From: Methylibium sp035762065
GTDB lineage: Bacteria > Pseudomonadota > Gammaproteobacteria > Burkholderiales > Burkholderiaceae_C
Length of the DNA stretch: 64,000 bases
Assembly (NCBI RefSeq): GCF_035762065.1
Contig: NZ_DASTPW010000027.1
Coordinates: forward strand, 1-64,000
Direction of reading: 5' to 3'
A program made the translations under genes and the position numbers. The notes under the pieces were generated by a model. It searched no databases and was not told the DNA's origin. It saw nothing but the letters and a program-made list of their open reading frames with translations. Shown piece after piece: positions 1 through 7,493 of the stretch; positions within the stretch are counted from its first letter, which is position 1; every line of letters starts with the position of its first letter.

Positions 1-83
1 CTCGCGCCACAGCGGCACGACCACGCCGATCGCGCGCAGCGCCCATGCCGGCGCCGCGGGCCGCTGCTGGCGGGCGCGATCGG
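1..83. other. left window edge, nothing assigned
   Basis: This short stretch lies downstream of the first Hsp20 gene. One minus-strand frame has plausible codon use, but no start codon can be placed before the window ends, so I assign nothing. Confidence 0.3.
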
Positions 84-494
84 TCAGACCACGTTGACGT
101 CGATCCTGCGCGGCTGCGCGTGGGCCGCCTTCGGGATGCGCAGCTTCAGCACGCCGTGCTGGCTCTCGGCGCTGATCTTCGAAGCGTCGAGCTCCTTGCT
201 CAGCGTGAAGCTGCGGCGAAAGCGCGGCAGCTCCAGCTCGAGGTGGCTCGGCTTCAGCTCGGCCGGCATCGCGATGCGGACTTCGCCTTCGATGGTCAGC
301 GTGTCGGCCTCGACACGCACCTGCACCGCGTCCTTCGGCACGCCGGGCAGGTCGGCGACGAGCGTGATGCCCGATGCGTCCTCGATCACGTCGACCGGCG
401 GGCGCATCGCGGCCGTCTGCTCCTGAGCGGCGGTCTGCGGCGTGCTCGGGTGCGCGGGCACCGTGGCGTTGCGGGTGGCAAGAGCTTCACTCAT
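84..494 (-). CDS. Hsp20/alpha-crystallin small heat shock protein
   Basis: A 136-residue cytoplasmic holdase that should bind unfolding proteins during heat or solvent stress. Residues about 33-130 form the alpha-crystallin domain, with the family features DVIEDASGITLVADLPGV, an RFRRSF strand and the late GVLKLRIPK strand. The N-terminal arm is short and rich in Ala, Thr and Gln. AAGGAG lies six bases before the ATG, which fixes the start. It follows a second Hsp20 gene by 54 bases and is probably co-transcribed with it from the sigma-32-type promoter at 1069-1096. The two copies differ enough that they could form mixed oligomers (inference). I am sure of the family; the client range is unknown. 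Confidence 0.93.
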   Translation of the reverse strand: MSEALATRNATVPAHPSTPQTAAQEQTAAMRPPVDVIEDASGITLVADLPGVPKDAVQVRVEADTLTIEGEVRIAMPAELKPSHLELELPRFRRSFTLSKELDASKISAESQHGVLKLRIPKAAHAQPRRIDVNVV

Positions 495-548
495 GTCGAA
501 CTCCTTGATTCCTCGGGACTAGCGTCGTTGGGGCGGGCGGCGCGGGCG

Positions 549-998
549 TCAATGCACCTCGATGCGCCGCGGCTGCGCGGCTTCCTGGCGGGCGATGCTG
601 ATGTGCAGCACGCCGTCGCGGTAGTCGGCCTTGACGTTCGACGCATCGACGTCGTCGGGCAGGCTCACCACGCGGCGGAAGCGGCCGGCGAAGCGCTCGT
701 CGATGTGGACGCTGCGCCGGGCCTCGTCCTGCGAACCCGCGGCCGGGCGCTCGACGCTGCGCTCGCCGGCGATGGTGAGCACGCCGCGGTCGATCTGCAG
801 GTCAATCTTGCCGGGGTCGAGCCCGGGCGCGAAGACCACCAGCTCGACCGAGCGCGGGGTCGTGCCGAGGTTGAGTGCGGGAAAGCCGCGGGTGCCGCCG
901 CGGATGCTGGGCATCGCGCCGAGCGCCTGCTGGATGTCGCTTTGCAGGCGGTCGAGTTCACGGAACACGTCGCGGTCGAAGAAGGATCGGTAGAGCAT
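549..998 (-). CDS. Hsp20/alpha-crystallin small heat shock protein, first gene of pair
   Basis: A 149-residue small heat shock protein. The N-terminus (MLYRSFFDRDVFRELDRLQ) is the amphipathic segment typical of class A bacterial Hsp20. Residues about 45-145 form the alpha-crystallin domain, with RRVVSLPDDVDASNVKADY and the GVLHISI strand. AGGAG lies six bases before the ATG. A sigma-32-type promoter sits about 70 bases upstream, so heat induction is likely. It is the first gene of a two-gene unit with the Hsp20 at 84-494. Family certain; a role in a specific stress is inference. Confidence 0.93.
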   Translation of the reverse strand: MLYRSFFDRDVFRELDRLQSDIQQALGAMPSIRGGTRGFPALNLGTTPRSVELVVFAPGLDPGKIDLQIDRGVLTIAGERSVERPAAGSQDEARRSVHIDERFAGRFRRVVSLPDDVDASNVKADYRDGVLHISIARQEAAQPRRIEVH

Positions 999-1068
999 GG
1001 CAACTCCTGACGAAGGTCGGTGTTTCGAACCCGGCGGATCGCGTGGCGCCGGAGCCTCATGCCGCAGG

Positions 1069-1096
1069 AGATAGGCGCCGCGCGGTGCGTTTCAAG
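1069..1096 (-). promoter_or_regulatory. sigma-32 (heat shock) promoter for the hsp20 pair
   Basis: On the minus strand CTTGAAA (1096-1090) is followed after 14 bases by CCTATCT (1075-1069). This closely matches the sigma-32 consensus CTTGAAA, 11-16 bases, CCCATnT. The -35 element is also one arm of a 7-base inverted repeat at 1090-1106 (TTTCAAG-AGC-CTTGAAA). The predicted start near 1062 gives a leader of about 65 bases before the ATG at 998. Confidence 0.75.
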
Positions 1097-1181
1097 AGCC
1101 TTGAAATCCGCGCCGGCGCTCGCATCGTCAGCGGGTTCGAGGCGGTGGCGTCGCCCCCGCGCCCCGTCGCGCGTGCCGGCT

Positions 1182-1670
1182 TCAGCCGGTCTCCAACGAC
1201 GCGACGATCGCGTCGAAAAGCTCGCGCTCGTCGTCCCACGCCAGCAGCGTGAGCTGCAGCTCGAGCCCCGGCTGCGACCAGCTCGCGCGATGCCTGTGCA
1301 CGCTGCGCGCGCCGGCGCGGCCGAGCTCGTGCGCGCCGCGCGCGGGCCGGGTCGCCGGCGCTTGCGCCGAAGGCCGGCTCTCCAGCAGCAGGTGCGGCAG
1401 CGTGAACCAGCGCTGGTGCGGCACCCGCTGCCACGCCGCGCGCACCGTCCATGCGCTGTCGGCGCCGGCGGCGCGGGCGCGTTCGCCGGCTTCGACGATC
1501 TCGGCACGCGGGATCGGTATCCAGTCGCTCGGCAGGTCGAGCCCGAGCCGCAGGCCGTCGTCGTCCACCCGCTGCCGCGCGGCCCGGGCCGCGGGCGCGC
1601 AGGCGAGGGCGAGCAGGGCCGCCAGCGCGTCGCGGCGACGCGGATCGCAAGGCAGGCGGCGTGGGCTCAT
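1182..1670 (-). CDS. putative exported protein, unknown function
   Basis: Starting at 1670, this encodes 162 residues beginning MSPRRLPCDPRRRDALAALL, with a basic N-region and an Ala/Leu-rich core ending APAARA. That reads as a Sec or Tat-like signal peptide. An upstream in-frame start at 1736 would overlap the DUF1348 gene and put 22 unlikely residues before the signal, so I prefer 1670. The mature part resembles the small proteins that hold a single lipid or metal-binding domain after a predicted signal, but I recognise no domain. It is the last gene of the cyanate operon direction (55 bases after the DUF1348 gene) and may be co-transcribed. Confidence 0.5.
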   Translation of the reverse strand: MSPRRLPCDPRRRDALAALLALACAPAARAARQRVDDDGLRLGLDLPSDWIPIPRAEIVEAGERARAAGADSAWTVRAAWQRVPHQRWFTLPHLLLESRPSAQAPATRPARGAHELGRAGARSVHRHRASWSQPGLELQLTLLAWDDERELFDAIVASLETG

Positions 1671-1725
1671 CGCGGCCGATGATGCCGCGGCGGCGTGTGC
1701 CACGGACGGACCCGGCGGCGCGGCC

Positions 1726-2196
1726 CTACAGCCCAAGTTCGCTCAAGCCCGGGTGATCGTCGGGCCGCCGGCCGAGCGGCCACAAGAACTTGCGCTCGGC
1801 CTGCCGGATCGGCTGGTCGTTGATGCTCGCGTGGCGGTGCGTCATCAGCCCCGCCGCGTCGAAGCGCCAGTTCTCGTTGCCGTGGCTGCGGTACCAGTGG
1901 CCCGAGTCGTCGTGCCATTCGTAGGCGAAGCGCACCGCGATCACGTCGCCCGCGGTGCACCACAGCTCCTTGATGAGGCGGTAGTCGAGTTCGCGCGCCC
2001 ACTTGCGCGCGAGGAAGGCGCGCACCGCCTCGCGCCCGACCGGAAACTCGGCGCGGTTGCGCCAGCGCGTGTCCTCGGTGTAGACGCGCACGCACACGTC
2101 GGGGTCGCGCGTGTTCCAGGCGTCCTCCGCACCGCGCACCTTCTTGGTCGCCGACTCCACCGCGAACGGCGGCACGGGCGGTCGAGCTTCGGTCAT
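1726..2196 (-). CDS. DUF1348 / NTF2-like protein
   Basis: A 156-residue protein of the DUF1348 branch of the NTF2-like (SnoaL) fold. Typical family motifs are visible: AEDAWNTRDP near the start, VYTEDTRWRNR, FLARKWARELDYRLIKELW, and the C-terminal FDAAGLMTHRHASINDQPI. Members are small cone-shaped alpha+beta proteins, mostly of unknown substrate. GGAG lies six bases before the ATG at 2196, preferred over upstream in-frame starts at 2202 and 2220. It follows cynS by about 117 bases containing two hairpins, so it may be expressed with the cyanate genes at a lower level (inference). Confidence 0.8.
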   Translation of the reverse strand: MTEARPPVPPFAVESATKKVRGAEDAWNTRDPDVCVRVYTEDTRWRNRAEFPVGREAVRAFLARKWARELDYRLIKELWCTAGDVIAVRFAYEWHDDSGHWYRSHGNENWRFDAAGLMTHRHASINDQPIRQAERKFLWPLGRRPDDHPGLSELGL

Positions 2197-2257
2197 CACC
2201 ATCTCCCGCAGCACGGACATCGCGTCGCCGCGAGGCGATGCATCCCAGCGGCCCCGC

Positions 2258-2299
2258 CGTTGAGCGGAGGCGGCTCAACGAGCCGCGTTCGCTCGAACG
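2258..2299 (-). repeat. two tandem hairpins between cynS and the DUF1348 gene
   Basis: CGTTGAGC (2258-2265) pairs with GCTCAACG (2273-2280) over a 7-base loop, and CGTTCG (2286-2291) pairs with CGAACG (2294-2299). No U-tract follows on either strand, so they are not simple intrinsic terminators. On the cyn transcript they would lie just after the cynS stop codon and could stabilise or partly separate the messages. Confidence 0.45.
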
Positions 2300-2312
2300 G
2301 CGCCGCAGACGG

Positions 2313-2756
2313 TCAGTACGTCTTGTAGGGGAGGAACTTGCCGCTCATCGTGATGCTGACCCGGTCGCCCTTCGGATCCGCCTCGCGCTGCAGGTCCATC
2401 CTGAAGTCGATCGCGCTCATGATCCCGTCGCCGAACTCCTCGTGGATCAGTTCCTTGAAGGTCGTGCCGTAGACGCTCACGAGCTCGTAGAAGCGATAAA
2501 TCAGAGGATCGGTCGGCACGCTGGTCGGAAGGCTCCCCTTGTAGGGCACGACCATCAGCCACTTCCTCTCGTCGTCGGAGAGCCCGAAGAGCTCCGACAC
2601 CACGCCGGCCTGCTCCGCGGTGAGCGTCATCTGGCCCAGGCAGGCGGCCGTCGTCCACTCCTTGCTCTGGCCGACCTTCGCGGCGATGTCGGACCACTTC
2701 AGGCCCCGGGCGACCTTGGTCGCGATGATCTTTTCGGTGACGTCGAGTCGGCTCAT
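2313..2756 (-). CDS. cynS: cyanase (cyanate hydratase)
   Basis: Catalyses bicarbonate-dependent decomposition of cyanate to carbamate, which breaks down to ammonia and CO2. With the ATG at 2756 (AAGGAG six bases upstream) the protein has 147 residues, against 156 in E. coli. The N-terminal helix-turn-helix-like domain (WSDIAAKVGQSKEWTTAACL) and the C-terminal catalytic dimer region (PLIYRFYELVSVYGTTFKEL, then GDGIMSAIDF) are both present. The catalytic Arg, Glu and Ser align to R88, E91 and S114. A TTG five codons upstream is less likely because it lies within the Shine-Dalgarno. It follows the transporter genes, so imported cyanate is detoxified or used as nitrogen. No carbonic anhydrase (cynT) is adjacent. 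Confidence 0.96.
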   Translation of the reverse strand: MSRLDVTEKIIATKVARGLKWSDIAAKVGQSKEWTTAACLGQMTLTAEQAGVVSELFGLSDDERKWLMVVPYKGSLPTSVPTDPLIYRFYELVSVYGTTFKELIHEEFGDGIMSAIDFRMDLQREADPKGDRVSITMSGKFLPYKTY

Positions 2757-2784
2757 CAGGTGCTCCTTCAAGGGTGGGGTCGCG

Positions 2785-3684
2785 TCAGGCGACGCGATGC
2801 AGGTTGGGCGTGACGGTCGGCACGGGCTGCGCGGGCTCGGCGGGCACGAGCCCCGGCTCGACCACCGGCGGATGCGCCGGGCCCTTGCCGTGCGCGAGGG
2901 CCTTCGAGCGCGCGACGAGGAAGTCGACCAGGTGGTTGCGGATGCGGTAGTACTGCGGGTCGTGGTGCAGCGTGGCGCGCTGGCGCGCTTGTTCGCCGGA
3001 GCGCGGCATCGTGTTGCGCACGATCTCCGCGACGCGCGCGCGCGGGCCGTTGCTCATCAGCAGGATCTTGTCGGCCAGCAGGATCGCTTCGTCGACGTCG
3101 TGCGTGATCATGAAGACGGTCTGCTGCGTCTCGGCGCAGATGCGCAGCAGCTCGTCCTGGATGGTTCCGCGCGTCAGCGCGTCGAGCGCGCCGAAGGGCT
3201 CGTCGAGCAGCAGCATCTTCGGCTCGATCGCGAAGGCCCGCGCGATGCCGACCCGCTGCTTCATGCCGCCGGAAAGCGCCTGCGGCTTCTTGTCGATCGC
3301 GGCGCTCAGGCCGACCATCGCCACGTATTTCTCGACGTGCGCATCGACCTGCGCGCCGTTCCAGTCGGGCCACTTGCTGCGCACCGCGAACGCGATGTTG
3401 CGGCGCACGGTGAGCCAGGGCATCAGCGCATGGCCCTGGAACACCACGCCGCGCTCCAGGCTCGGGCCGGCCACTTCGCGCCGGTCCATGAACACGTGGC
3501 CGGCGCTTTGCTGCTCCAGCCCGGCGAGCACGTTGAGGATCGTCGTCTTGCCGCAGCCGCTGTGGCCGACGATGCACACGAACTCGCCCTTCGCGATGCC
3601 GAAGTTGACCTCGTCGAACACCGGCTCGGCGCAGCCGGGGTAGGTCTTCGCCAGGCCCTCGACCGCAAGGAAGTCAGTCGGCAT
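2785..3684 (-). CDS. cynD: nitrate/cyanate-type ABC transporter ATP-binding protein
   Basis: A 299-residue ABC ATPase of the NrtD/CynD/TauB group that powers uptake through the adjacent permease. Walker A GHSGCGKT is at residues 40-47. The signature LSGGMKQR and Walker B MLLLDEPFGALD follow, with a switch histidine in FMITHDVDEAI. The C-terminal tail of about 60 residues is Pro- and Ala-rich (KGPAHPPVVEPGLVPAEPAQ). The start overlaps the permease stop by 11 bases, pointing to translational coupling, and cynS begins 28 bases after its stop. Cyanate is inferred as substrate only from cynS; nitrate or a sulfonate cannot be excluded from sequence. Confidence 0.9.
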   Translation of the reverse strand: MPTDFLAVEGLAKTYPGCAEPVFDEVNFGIAKGEFVCIVGHSGCGKTTILNVLAGLEQQSAGHVFMDRREVAGPSLERGVVFQGHALMPWLTVRRNIAFAVRSKWPDWNGAQVDAHVEKYVAMVGLSAAIDKKPQALSGGMKQRVGIARAFAIEPKMLLLDEPFGALDALTRGTIQDELLRICAETQQTVFMITHDVDEAILLADKILLMSNGPRARVAEIVRNTMPRSGEQARQRATLHHDPQYYRIRNHLVDFLVARSKALAHGKGPAHPPVVEPGLVPAEPAQPVPTVTPNLHRVA

Positions 3685-4564
3685 ACGTCACCGCCTTCTG
3701 CGCGCGCGCGAACGCCGCGTCGAGCAGCATGCCCACGATGCCGATCACGCCGATCGCGAAGATCACGTTGGTCAGCGAGAGGTTGTTCCACTCGTTCCAG
3801 ACGAAGTAGCCGATGCCGGTGCCGCCGACCAGCATCTCGGCCGCGACGATCACGAGCCACGCGATCCCCATGCTGATGCGCATGCCCGTCAGGATGGTCG
3901 GCGCGGCCGCCGGCAGGATCACCTCGAACGCGCGCCGAAGCGGCCGCACCTCGAGCGTCTTCGCGACGTTCAGCCATTCCCGGCGCACGCTCGCGACGCC
4001 GAAGGCGGTGTTGATCAGCATCGGCCAGACCGAGCAGATGAAGATCACGAACACGCCGCTGATCGACGAGTCCTTGATCGTGTAGAGCGCGAGCGGCATC
4101 CAGGCCAGCGGCGAGATCGGCTTCAGCACCTGGATGAACGGGTCGAGCGCGCGGTGCAGCAGCGGGCTCATGCCGATGGCGAAGCCGAGCGGGATCGCGA
4201 CCGCCATCGCGAGCAGGTAGCCGGCCGCCACGCGCGCGAGCGAGGCGCCGAGCTGCAGGCCGATGCCCTTGTCGTTCGGGCCGTTGTCGTAGAACGGCTG
4301 GGACAGGTTGGCGACGAAGGCGCTGCCGACCTGCGCCGGCGACGGGAAGCCGTCGCTCTTGCGCGTGCCGGCCGTTTCGCCGCCGTCGGCCGCGGGCACC
4401 GGCTTGCCCATCAGTTTCAGGTATTCGATCTGCTCGGCGGTCAGCGGCGCGGCGGCGGCCACGGGCGCCGCCGATCGCGGAAGCGTCGCGAGCTGCCAGG
4501 CGGCGAGCAGCACGAAGAGCAGCAGCGCCGAGACGAGCGCGGCCTTCATGTCGAGCGACTTCAT
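3674..4564 (-). CDS. cynB: nitrate/cyanate-type ABC transporter permease
   Basis: A 296-residue inner-membrane permease of the NrtB/CynB/SsuC (BPD_transp_1) family. It has an N-terminal membrane segment (about 8-25), a periplasmic stretch to about residue 100, then five or so helices. The cytoplasmic coupling loop ALYTIKDSSISGVFV...AFGVASVRREWLNVAKTLEV...ILPAAAPTILTGMRI is the EAA-type motif that docks the ATPase. It starts seven bases after the binding-protein gene stops and its 3' end overlaps the ATPase gene. Role in cyanate import is inferred from the operon. Confidence 0.9.
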   Translation of the reverse strand: MKSLDMKAALVSALLLFVLLAAWQLATLPRSAAPVAAAAPLTAEQIEYLKLMGKPVPAADGGETAGTRKSDGFPSPAQVGSAFVANLSQPFYDNGPNDKGIGLQLGASLARVAAGYLLAMAVAIPLGFAIGMSPLLHRALDPFIQVLKPISPLAWMPLALYTIKDSSISGVFVIFICSVWPMLINTAFGVASVRREWLNVAKTLEVRPLRRAFEVILPAAAPTILTGMRISMGIAWLVIVAAEMLVGGTGIGYFVWNEWNNLSLTNVIFAIGVIGIVGMLLDAAFARAQKAVTYAD

Positions 4565-4571
4565 CGCGGGC

Positions 4572-5921
4572 TCAGGCGGCGCTGCGGCTGATCGCGAAGC
4601 TCTTCGCGTACTCGTCGGCCTTCGCCGGGTCGAACTCGCGGCCCATCACCTTGAATTTCGGATAGCCAGCGCTCGCCGCCGGCGCCCTCTGGCCGAGCTC
4701 GCCCATGAACTTGCGCGCGTCGGTCAGCAGGAACACCTGCTCGGCGATCTGCCGGTAATCCACGTCGCCCTTCACGTAGCCCCAGCGCTTCATCTGCGTG
4801 AGCATCCACACGGCCATGCTCTGCCAGGGCACCGGGTCGAAGTCGGCGCGCGCGGGGACGTTCTTCACGCCGCCCAGGCCATCGGCGAACTTGCCGGTCA
4901 GCACCTGCGCGACCACGGTCTCGGGCTGGTTCAGGTAGGCGGTGGGTGAGATCACCTTCGCGATCAGCTCGCGGTTGGCCGGGTCGCGCGCCATCCGCGC
5001 GGCCGTCAGCACCGAGCGGTACAGCGCCGCGAAGGTGTTCGGGTTCTGCTGGATGAAGGCCTCGCTCACGCCGAAGGCGCAGCAGGGGTGGCCGTCCCAG
5101 ATCTCTTTGCTCAGCAGGTGGATGAAGCCGACCTCGTCGTAGACCGCGCGCTGGTTGAAGGGGTCCGGCCCGAGGAAGCCGTCGATGTTGCCGGCGCGCA
5201 GGTTCGCAACCATCTCCGGCGGCGGCGTCACCCGGATCTGCACGTCGGTGTCGGGGTTGATGCCGTGCTCCGCCAGGTAGTAGCGCAGCAGGAAGTTGTG
5301 CATCGAGTACTCGAAGGGCACCGCAAACTTGAAGCCCTTCCAGCCCTTCGGATCGCGCCGCTCCTTGTGCTTGGCCGCCAGCGTGATCGCCTGGCCGTTG
5401 ACGTTCTGGATCGTCGCGACCCGCATCGGCGTCTGCGTCGAGCCCAGGCCCATGCTGATCGCCAGCGGCATCGGGCTCAGGAAATGGGAGGCGTCGTGCT
5501 CCTTGTTGATCATCTTGTCGCGGATCAGCGCCCATCCGGCGGTCTTGTTGAGCTGGACGTTGAGGCCTTCCTTTTTGTAGAAGCCCAGCGGGTCCGCCAT
5601 GATCAAAGGCGTCGCGCAGGTGATCGCGATGAAGCCGAGCTTCAGGTCCTTCTTCTCGAGCGGCTTCTTCTCCTGCGCGATCGCCTCGAGCGCGGAAAGC
5701 GGCAGCAGCGAAGCGATCGCCGCGCGCGCGGTGTTCGCGCCGACGGCCTTCATGAAGGCCCGCCGCAGCGGCTCCTGCGGGAACAGCGCCTTGACCAGCG
5801 AAGCCTCGATGAAGCCGCGCGAGGCCTCCTCGGTGCTCGCATGCTGCGAAGGCGGATGGTCGGCGCCGCAGGCGCACCTCAACATCAGCGGGCGGTCGGC
5901 GTCGTAAGGGTTCGAGCTCAT
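4572..5921 (-). CDS. cynA: Tat-exported nitrate/cyanate-type ABC substrate-binding protein
   Basis: A 449-residue binding protein of the NrtA/CmpA/CynA family (NMT1-like periplasmic fold). The Tat signal is internal: twin arginines at 53-54 in PLRRAFMKAVG, then a hydrophobic stretch to about residue 80. The preceding 52-residue extension holds LMLRCACGADHPPSQHAS, a CxC with nearby histidines that could bind a metal. The mature domain has LKLGFIAITCATPLIMADPL and a conserved YSMHNFLLRYYLAEHGINPD stretch. GAGGAG lies upstream of the ATG. First gene of the cyanate operon; the ligand is inferred from cynS downstream. Confidence 0.88.
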   Translation of the reverse strand: MSSNPYDADRPLMLRCACGADHPPSQHASTEEASRGFIEASLVKALFPQEPLRRAFMKAVGANTARAAIASLLPLSALEAIAQEKKPLEKKDLKLGFIAITCATPLIMADPLGFYKKEGLNVQLNKTAGWALIRDKMINKEHDASHFLSPMPLAISMGLGSTQTPMRVATIQNVNGQAITLAAKHKERRDPKGWKGFKFAVPFEYSMHNFLLRYYLAEHGINPDTDVQIRVTPPPEMVANLRAGNIDGFLGPDPFNQRAVYDEVGFIHLLSKEIWDGHPCCAFGVSEAFIQQNPNTFAALYRSVLTAARMARDPANRELIAKVISPTAYLNQPETVVAQVLTGKFADGLGGVKNVPARADFDPVPWQSMAVWMLTQMKRWGYVKGDVDYRQIAEQVFLLTDARKFMGELGQRAPAASAGYPKFKVMGREFDPAKADEYAKSFAISRSAA

Positions 5922-5997
5922 CGCGTGCTCCTCGGGCGTGCTGCCGCAGTCTCGGCAGCGCCCGGGCGCGGCGCCATCCCGGCGCCTGCGATTCCCA

Positions 5998-6015
5998 TGT
6001 AGGGCTGGCCCTACA
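5998..6015. promoter_or_regulatory. 18-bp inverted repeat upstream of the cyanate operon
   Basis: TGTAGGGC-TG-GCCCTACA is a perfect 8-base inverted repeat with a 2-base centre, 77-94 bases upstream of the binding-protein start codon and beyond the DUF4142 stop. There is no U-tract, so an operator is likelier than a terminator. The dyad symmetry suits a dimeric regulator; the nearest candidate is the LuxR-type response regulator encoded at 6798-7493. Confidence 0.45.
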
Positions 6016-6108
6016 GCCGCCGCGGCCCGGCGGCACGCGCAGCCTCGGCGAGGCCGCGCGCCGCCACGGAGCGGCAGGGCGGACCGCGGCTCGCAGGCCG
6101 CGGCCGCG

Positions 6109-6633
6109 TCACTTGTCGGTGCTGGCGACCGCCTGCTTCAACGTCGACGCGCTCTTCAGGTGGTGCTCGAGTTGCGGCAGCGTCTTGCGCGCGAAGGCCT
6201 TCACGTCCGGGTCGCTCGCTTCGGCCGCGGCCTTGCGGAACAGCTTGATCGTGTCCTCGTGCGCGGTGACGCCGACGATCTCGGCGTACTGGCGGTCGAA
6301 GCGCTCGCCTTTCATCGCGGCGAGCAGCTTGATCTTGGCCTGCTGCGCGAGCGACGGCTCGCCAGGCAGCGCCACGCCCTTCTTCTCGGCCAGCGTCTTG
6401 AGCTCGTCGCCGACCTTCGAGTGGTCGCTGCTCATCTGCTTGGCGAAGGCCTTCACCTTTTCGCTGCTGGCGCTCTTCAGGGCCAGGCCGCTGGCTTCGA
6501 TCTCGGTGCGGTTCGCATGGTCGGCCTCCTTCATGAAGTCGGCGTCGGCGCGGGCCAGCGTTTGCGCGAAGGCGGTGGTGGACGCCAGCAGCGAGGCGGC
6601 GAGCAGCAGCTTGAGCAGGGGGTGGCGGTTCAT
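6109..6633 (-). CDS. DUF4142 exported protein
   Basis: A 174-residue protein with a clear Sec signal (MNRHPLLKLLLAASLLAS...TAFA) and a mature DUF4142 domain, an all-helical ferritin-like bundle (DADFMKEADHANRTEIEAS, AKQMSSDHSKVGDELKTLA, YAEIVGVTAHEDTIKLF). Members are periplasmic or secreted and often stress-associated; no enzymatic role is established. GGAG lies eight bases before the ATG at 6633, favouring it over the ATG at 6645. It is 164 bases downstream of a response regulator gene and may be one of its targets (inference). Confidence 0.88.
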   Translation of the reverse strand: MNRHPLLKLLLAASLLASTTAFAQTLARADADFMKEADHANRTEIEASGLALKSASSEKVKAFAKQMSSDHSKVGDELKTLAEKKGVALPGEPSLAQQAKIKLLAAMKGERFDRQYAEIVGVTAHEDTIKLFRKAAAEASDPDVKAFARKTLPQLEHHLKSASTLKQAVASTDK

Positions 6634-6797
6634 GAGGTTCTCCATGCGGGGGGTGGTGCGCGGGTCGCCGGAGCCGAAGCGACAGCGAGCGTGCCGTGGC
6701 CCCCGTACCGGCAGGCATCGTGCCGGGCACCGGCGGGCGCTCGCCGGGCACGTGCAATGGCGCCGCGTCGCGCCGGGACGGCCCGCGACGTTTCCGG

Positions 6798-7493
6798 CTA
6801 CAGCGGCTGCAGTTCCTGCCGCACCGCGTAGAGCGCGAGCTCGACGTCGTTGCGCGCGCCGGTCTTCTCCAGGATGCGCGCGCGGTAGGTGCTGATCGTG
6901 TTCGACGCCAGCGACAGCTGCTCGGCGATCTCGCCGACGCTGCGGCCGGCGGCCAGCAGGCGCAGCACCTGGTATTCGCGGTGCGACAGGCGCTCGTGCG
7001 GCGCCGCTTCGTCGCCCGCCTTGCCGAGCGCCTTGACGCTGAGGGCGCCGGCCAGCTGCTCGGCGACCACCGGCGTGATGAACAGACCGCCGGCGGCGAC
7101 CTTGCGGATCGCCGCGCTCATCTGCTCGCTGTCCGCGCTCTTGTTCAGGTAGCCGGCCGCGCCGAGCTTGAGGCAGCGCACCGCGTACTGCTTGTCCGGG
7201 AAGGTGCTGAGCATCAGCACTGCAAGCTTCGGGAACTCGCCCTTCAGCTGCTTGAGCACGTCGAGCCCGTCGCGCTGCGGCATCGCGATGTCCATCAGCA
7301 CCACGTCGATCGGCGTCTTCTGCGCATGCAGCGCGCGCACCAGCCGCACCGCCTCGGCGCCGCGGTCGGCCTCGGCCGCGACGGCGATGCCTTCGCCGCC
7401 GGCGGCACTGGCGCCGTCGTTGGCGTCCGCCAGCATCTGCCGGAGGCCCTGGCGCACGATCTGGTGGTCGTCGCAGACGAGCACGCGGATCAC
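6798..7493 (-). CDS. NarL/FixJ-family response regulator
   Basis: A 231-residue response regulator with GTG start (VIRVLVCDD). The receiver domain spans about 1-135, with acidic pocket D8-D9, phosphoacceptor D68 in VVLMDIAMPQ, the conserved Thr/Ser position in LMLSTF and Lys in GYLNKS. An insert between beta-1 and beta-2 (ANDGASAAGGEGIA) is unusual. The LuxR-type helix-turn-helix is at about 170-225 (LSHREYQVLRLLAAGRSVGE). The GTG overlaps the kinase stop as GTGA, so translation is coupled and the two form a cognate pair. Targets unknown. Confidence 0.93.
   Translation of the reverse strand: MIRVLVCDDHQIVRQGLRQMLADANDGASAAGGEGIAVAAEADRGAEAVRLVRALHAQKTPIDVVLMDIAMPQRDGLDVLKQLKGEFPKLAVLMLSTFPDKQYAVRCLKLGAAGYLNKSADSEQMSAAIRKVAAGGLFITPVVAEQLAGALSVKALGKAGDEAAPHERLSHREYQVLRLLAAGRSVGEIAEQLSLASNTISTYRARILEKTGARNDVELALYAVRQELQPL

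Noticed and set aside
1015..1040. tRNA T-loop-like TTCGAA sequence
   Set aside because: No cloverleaf or acceptor stem can be drawn around it; no tRNA was found in the window.
5998..6015. The dyad as a terminator of the DUF4142 gene
   Set aside because: There is no T-tract on either strand and the arms leave only two bases between them.
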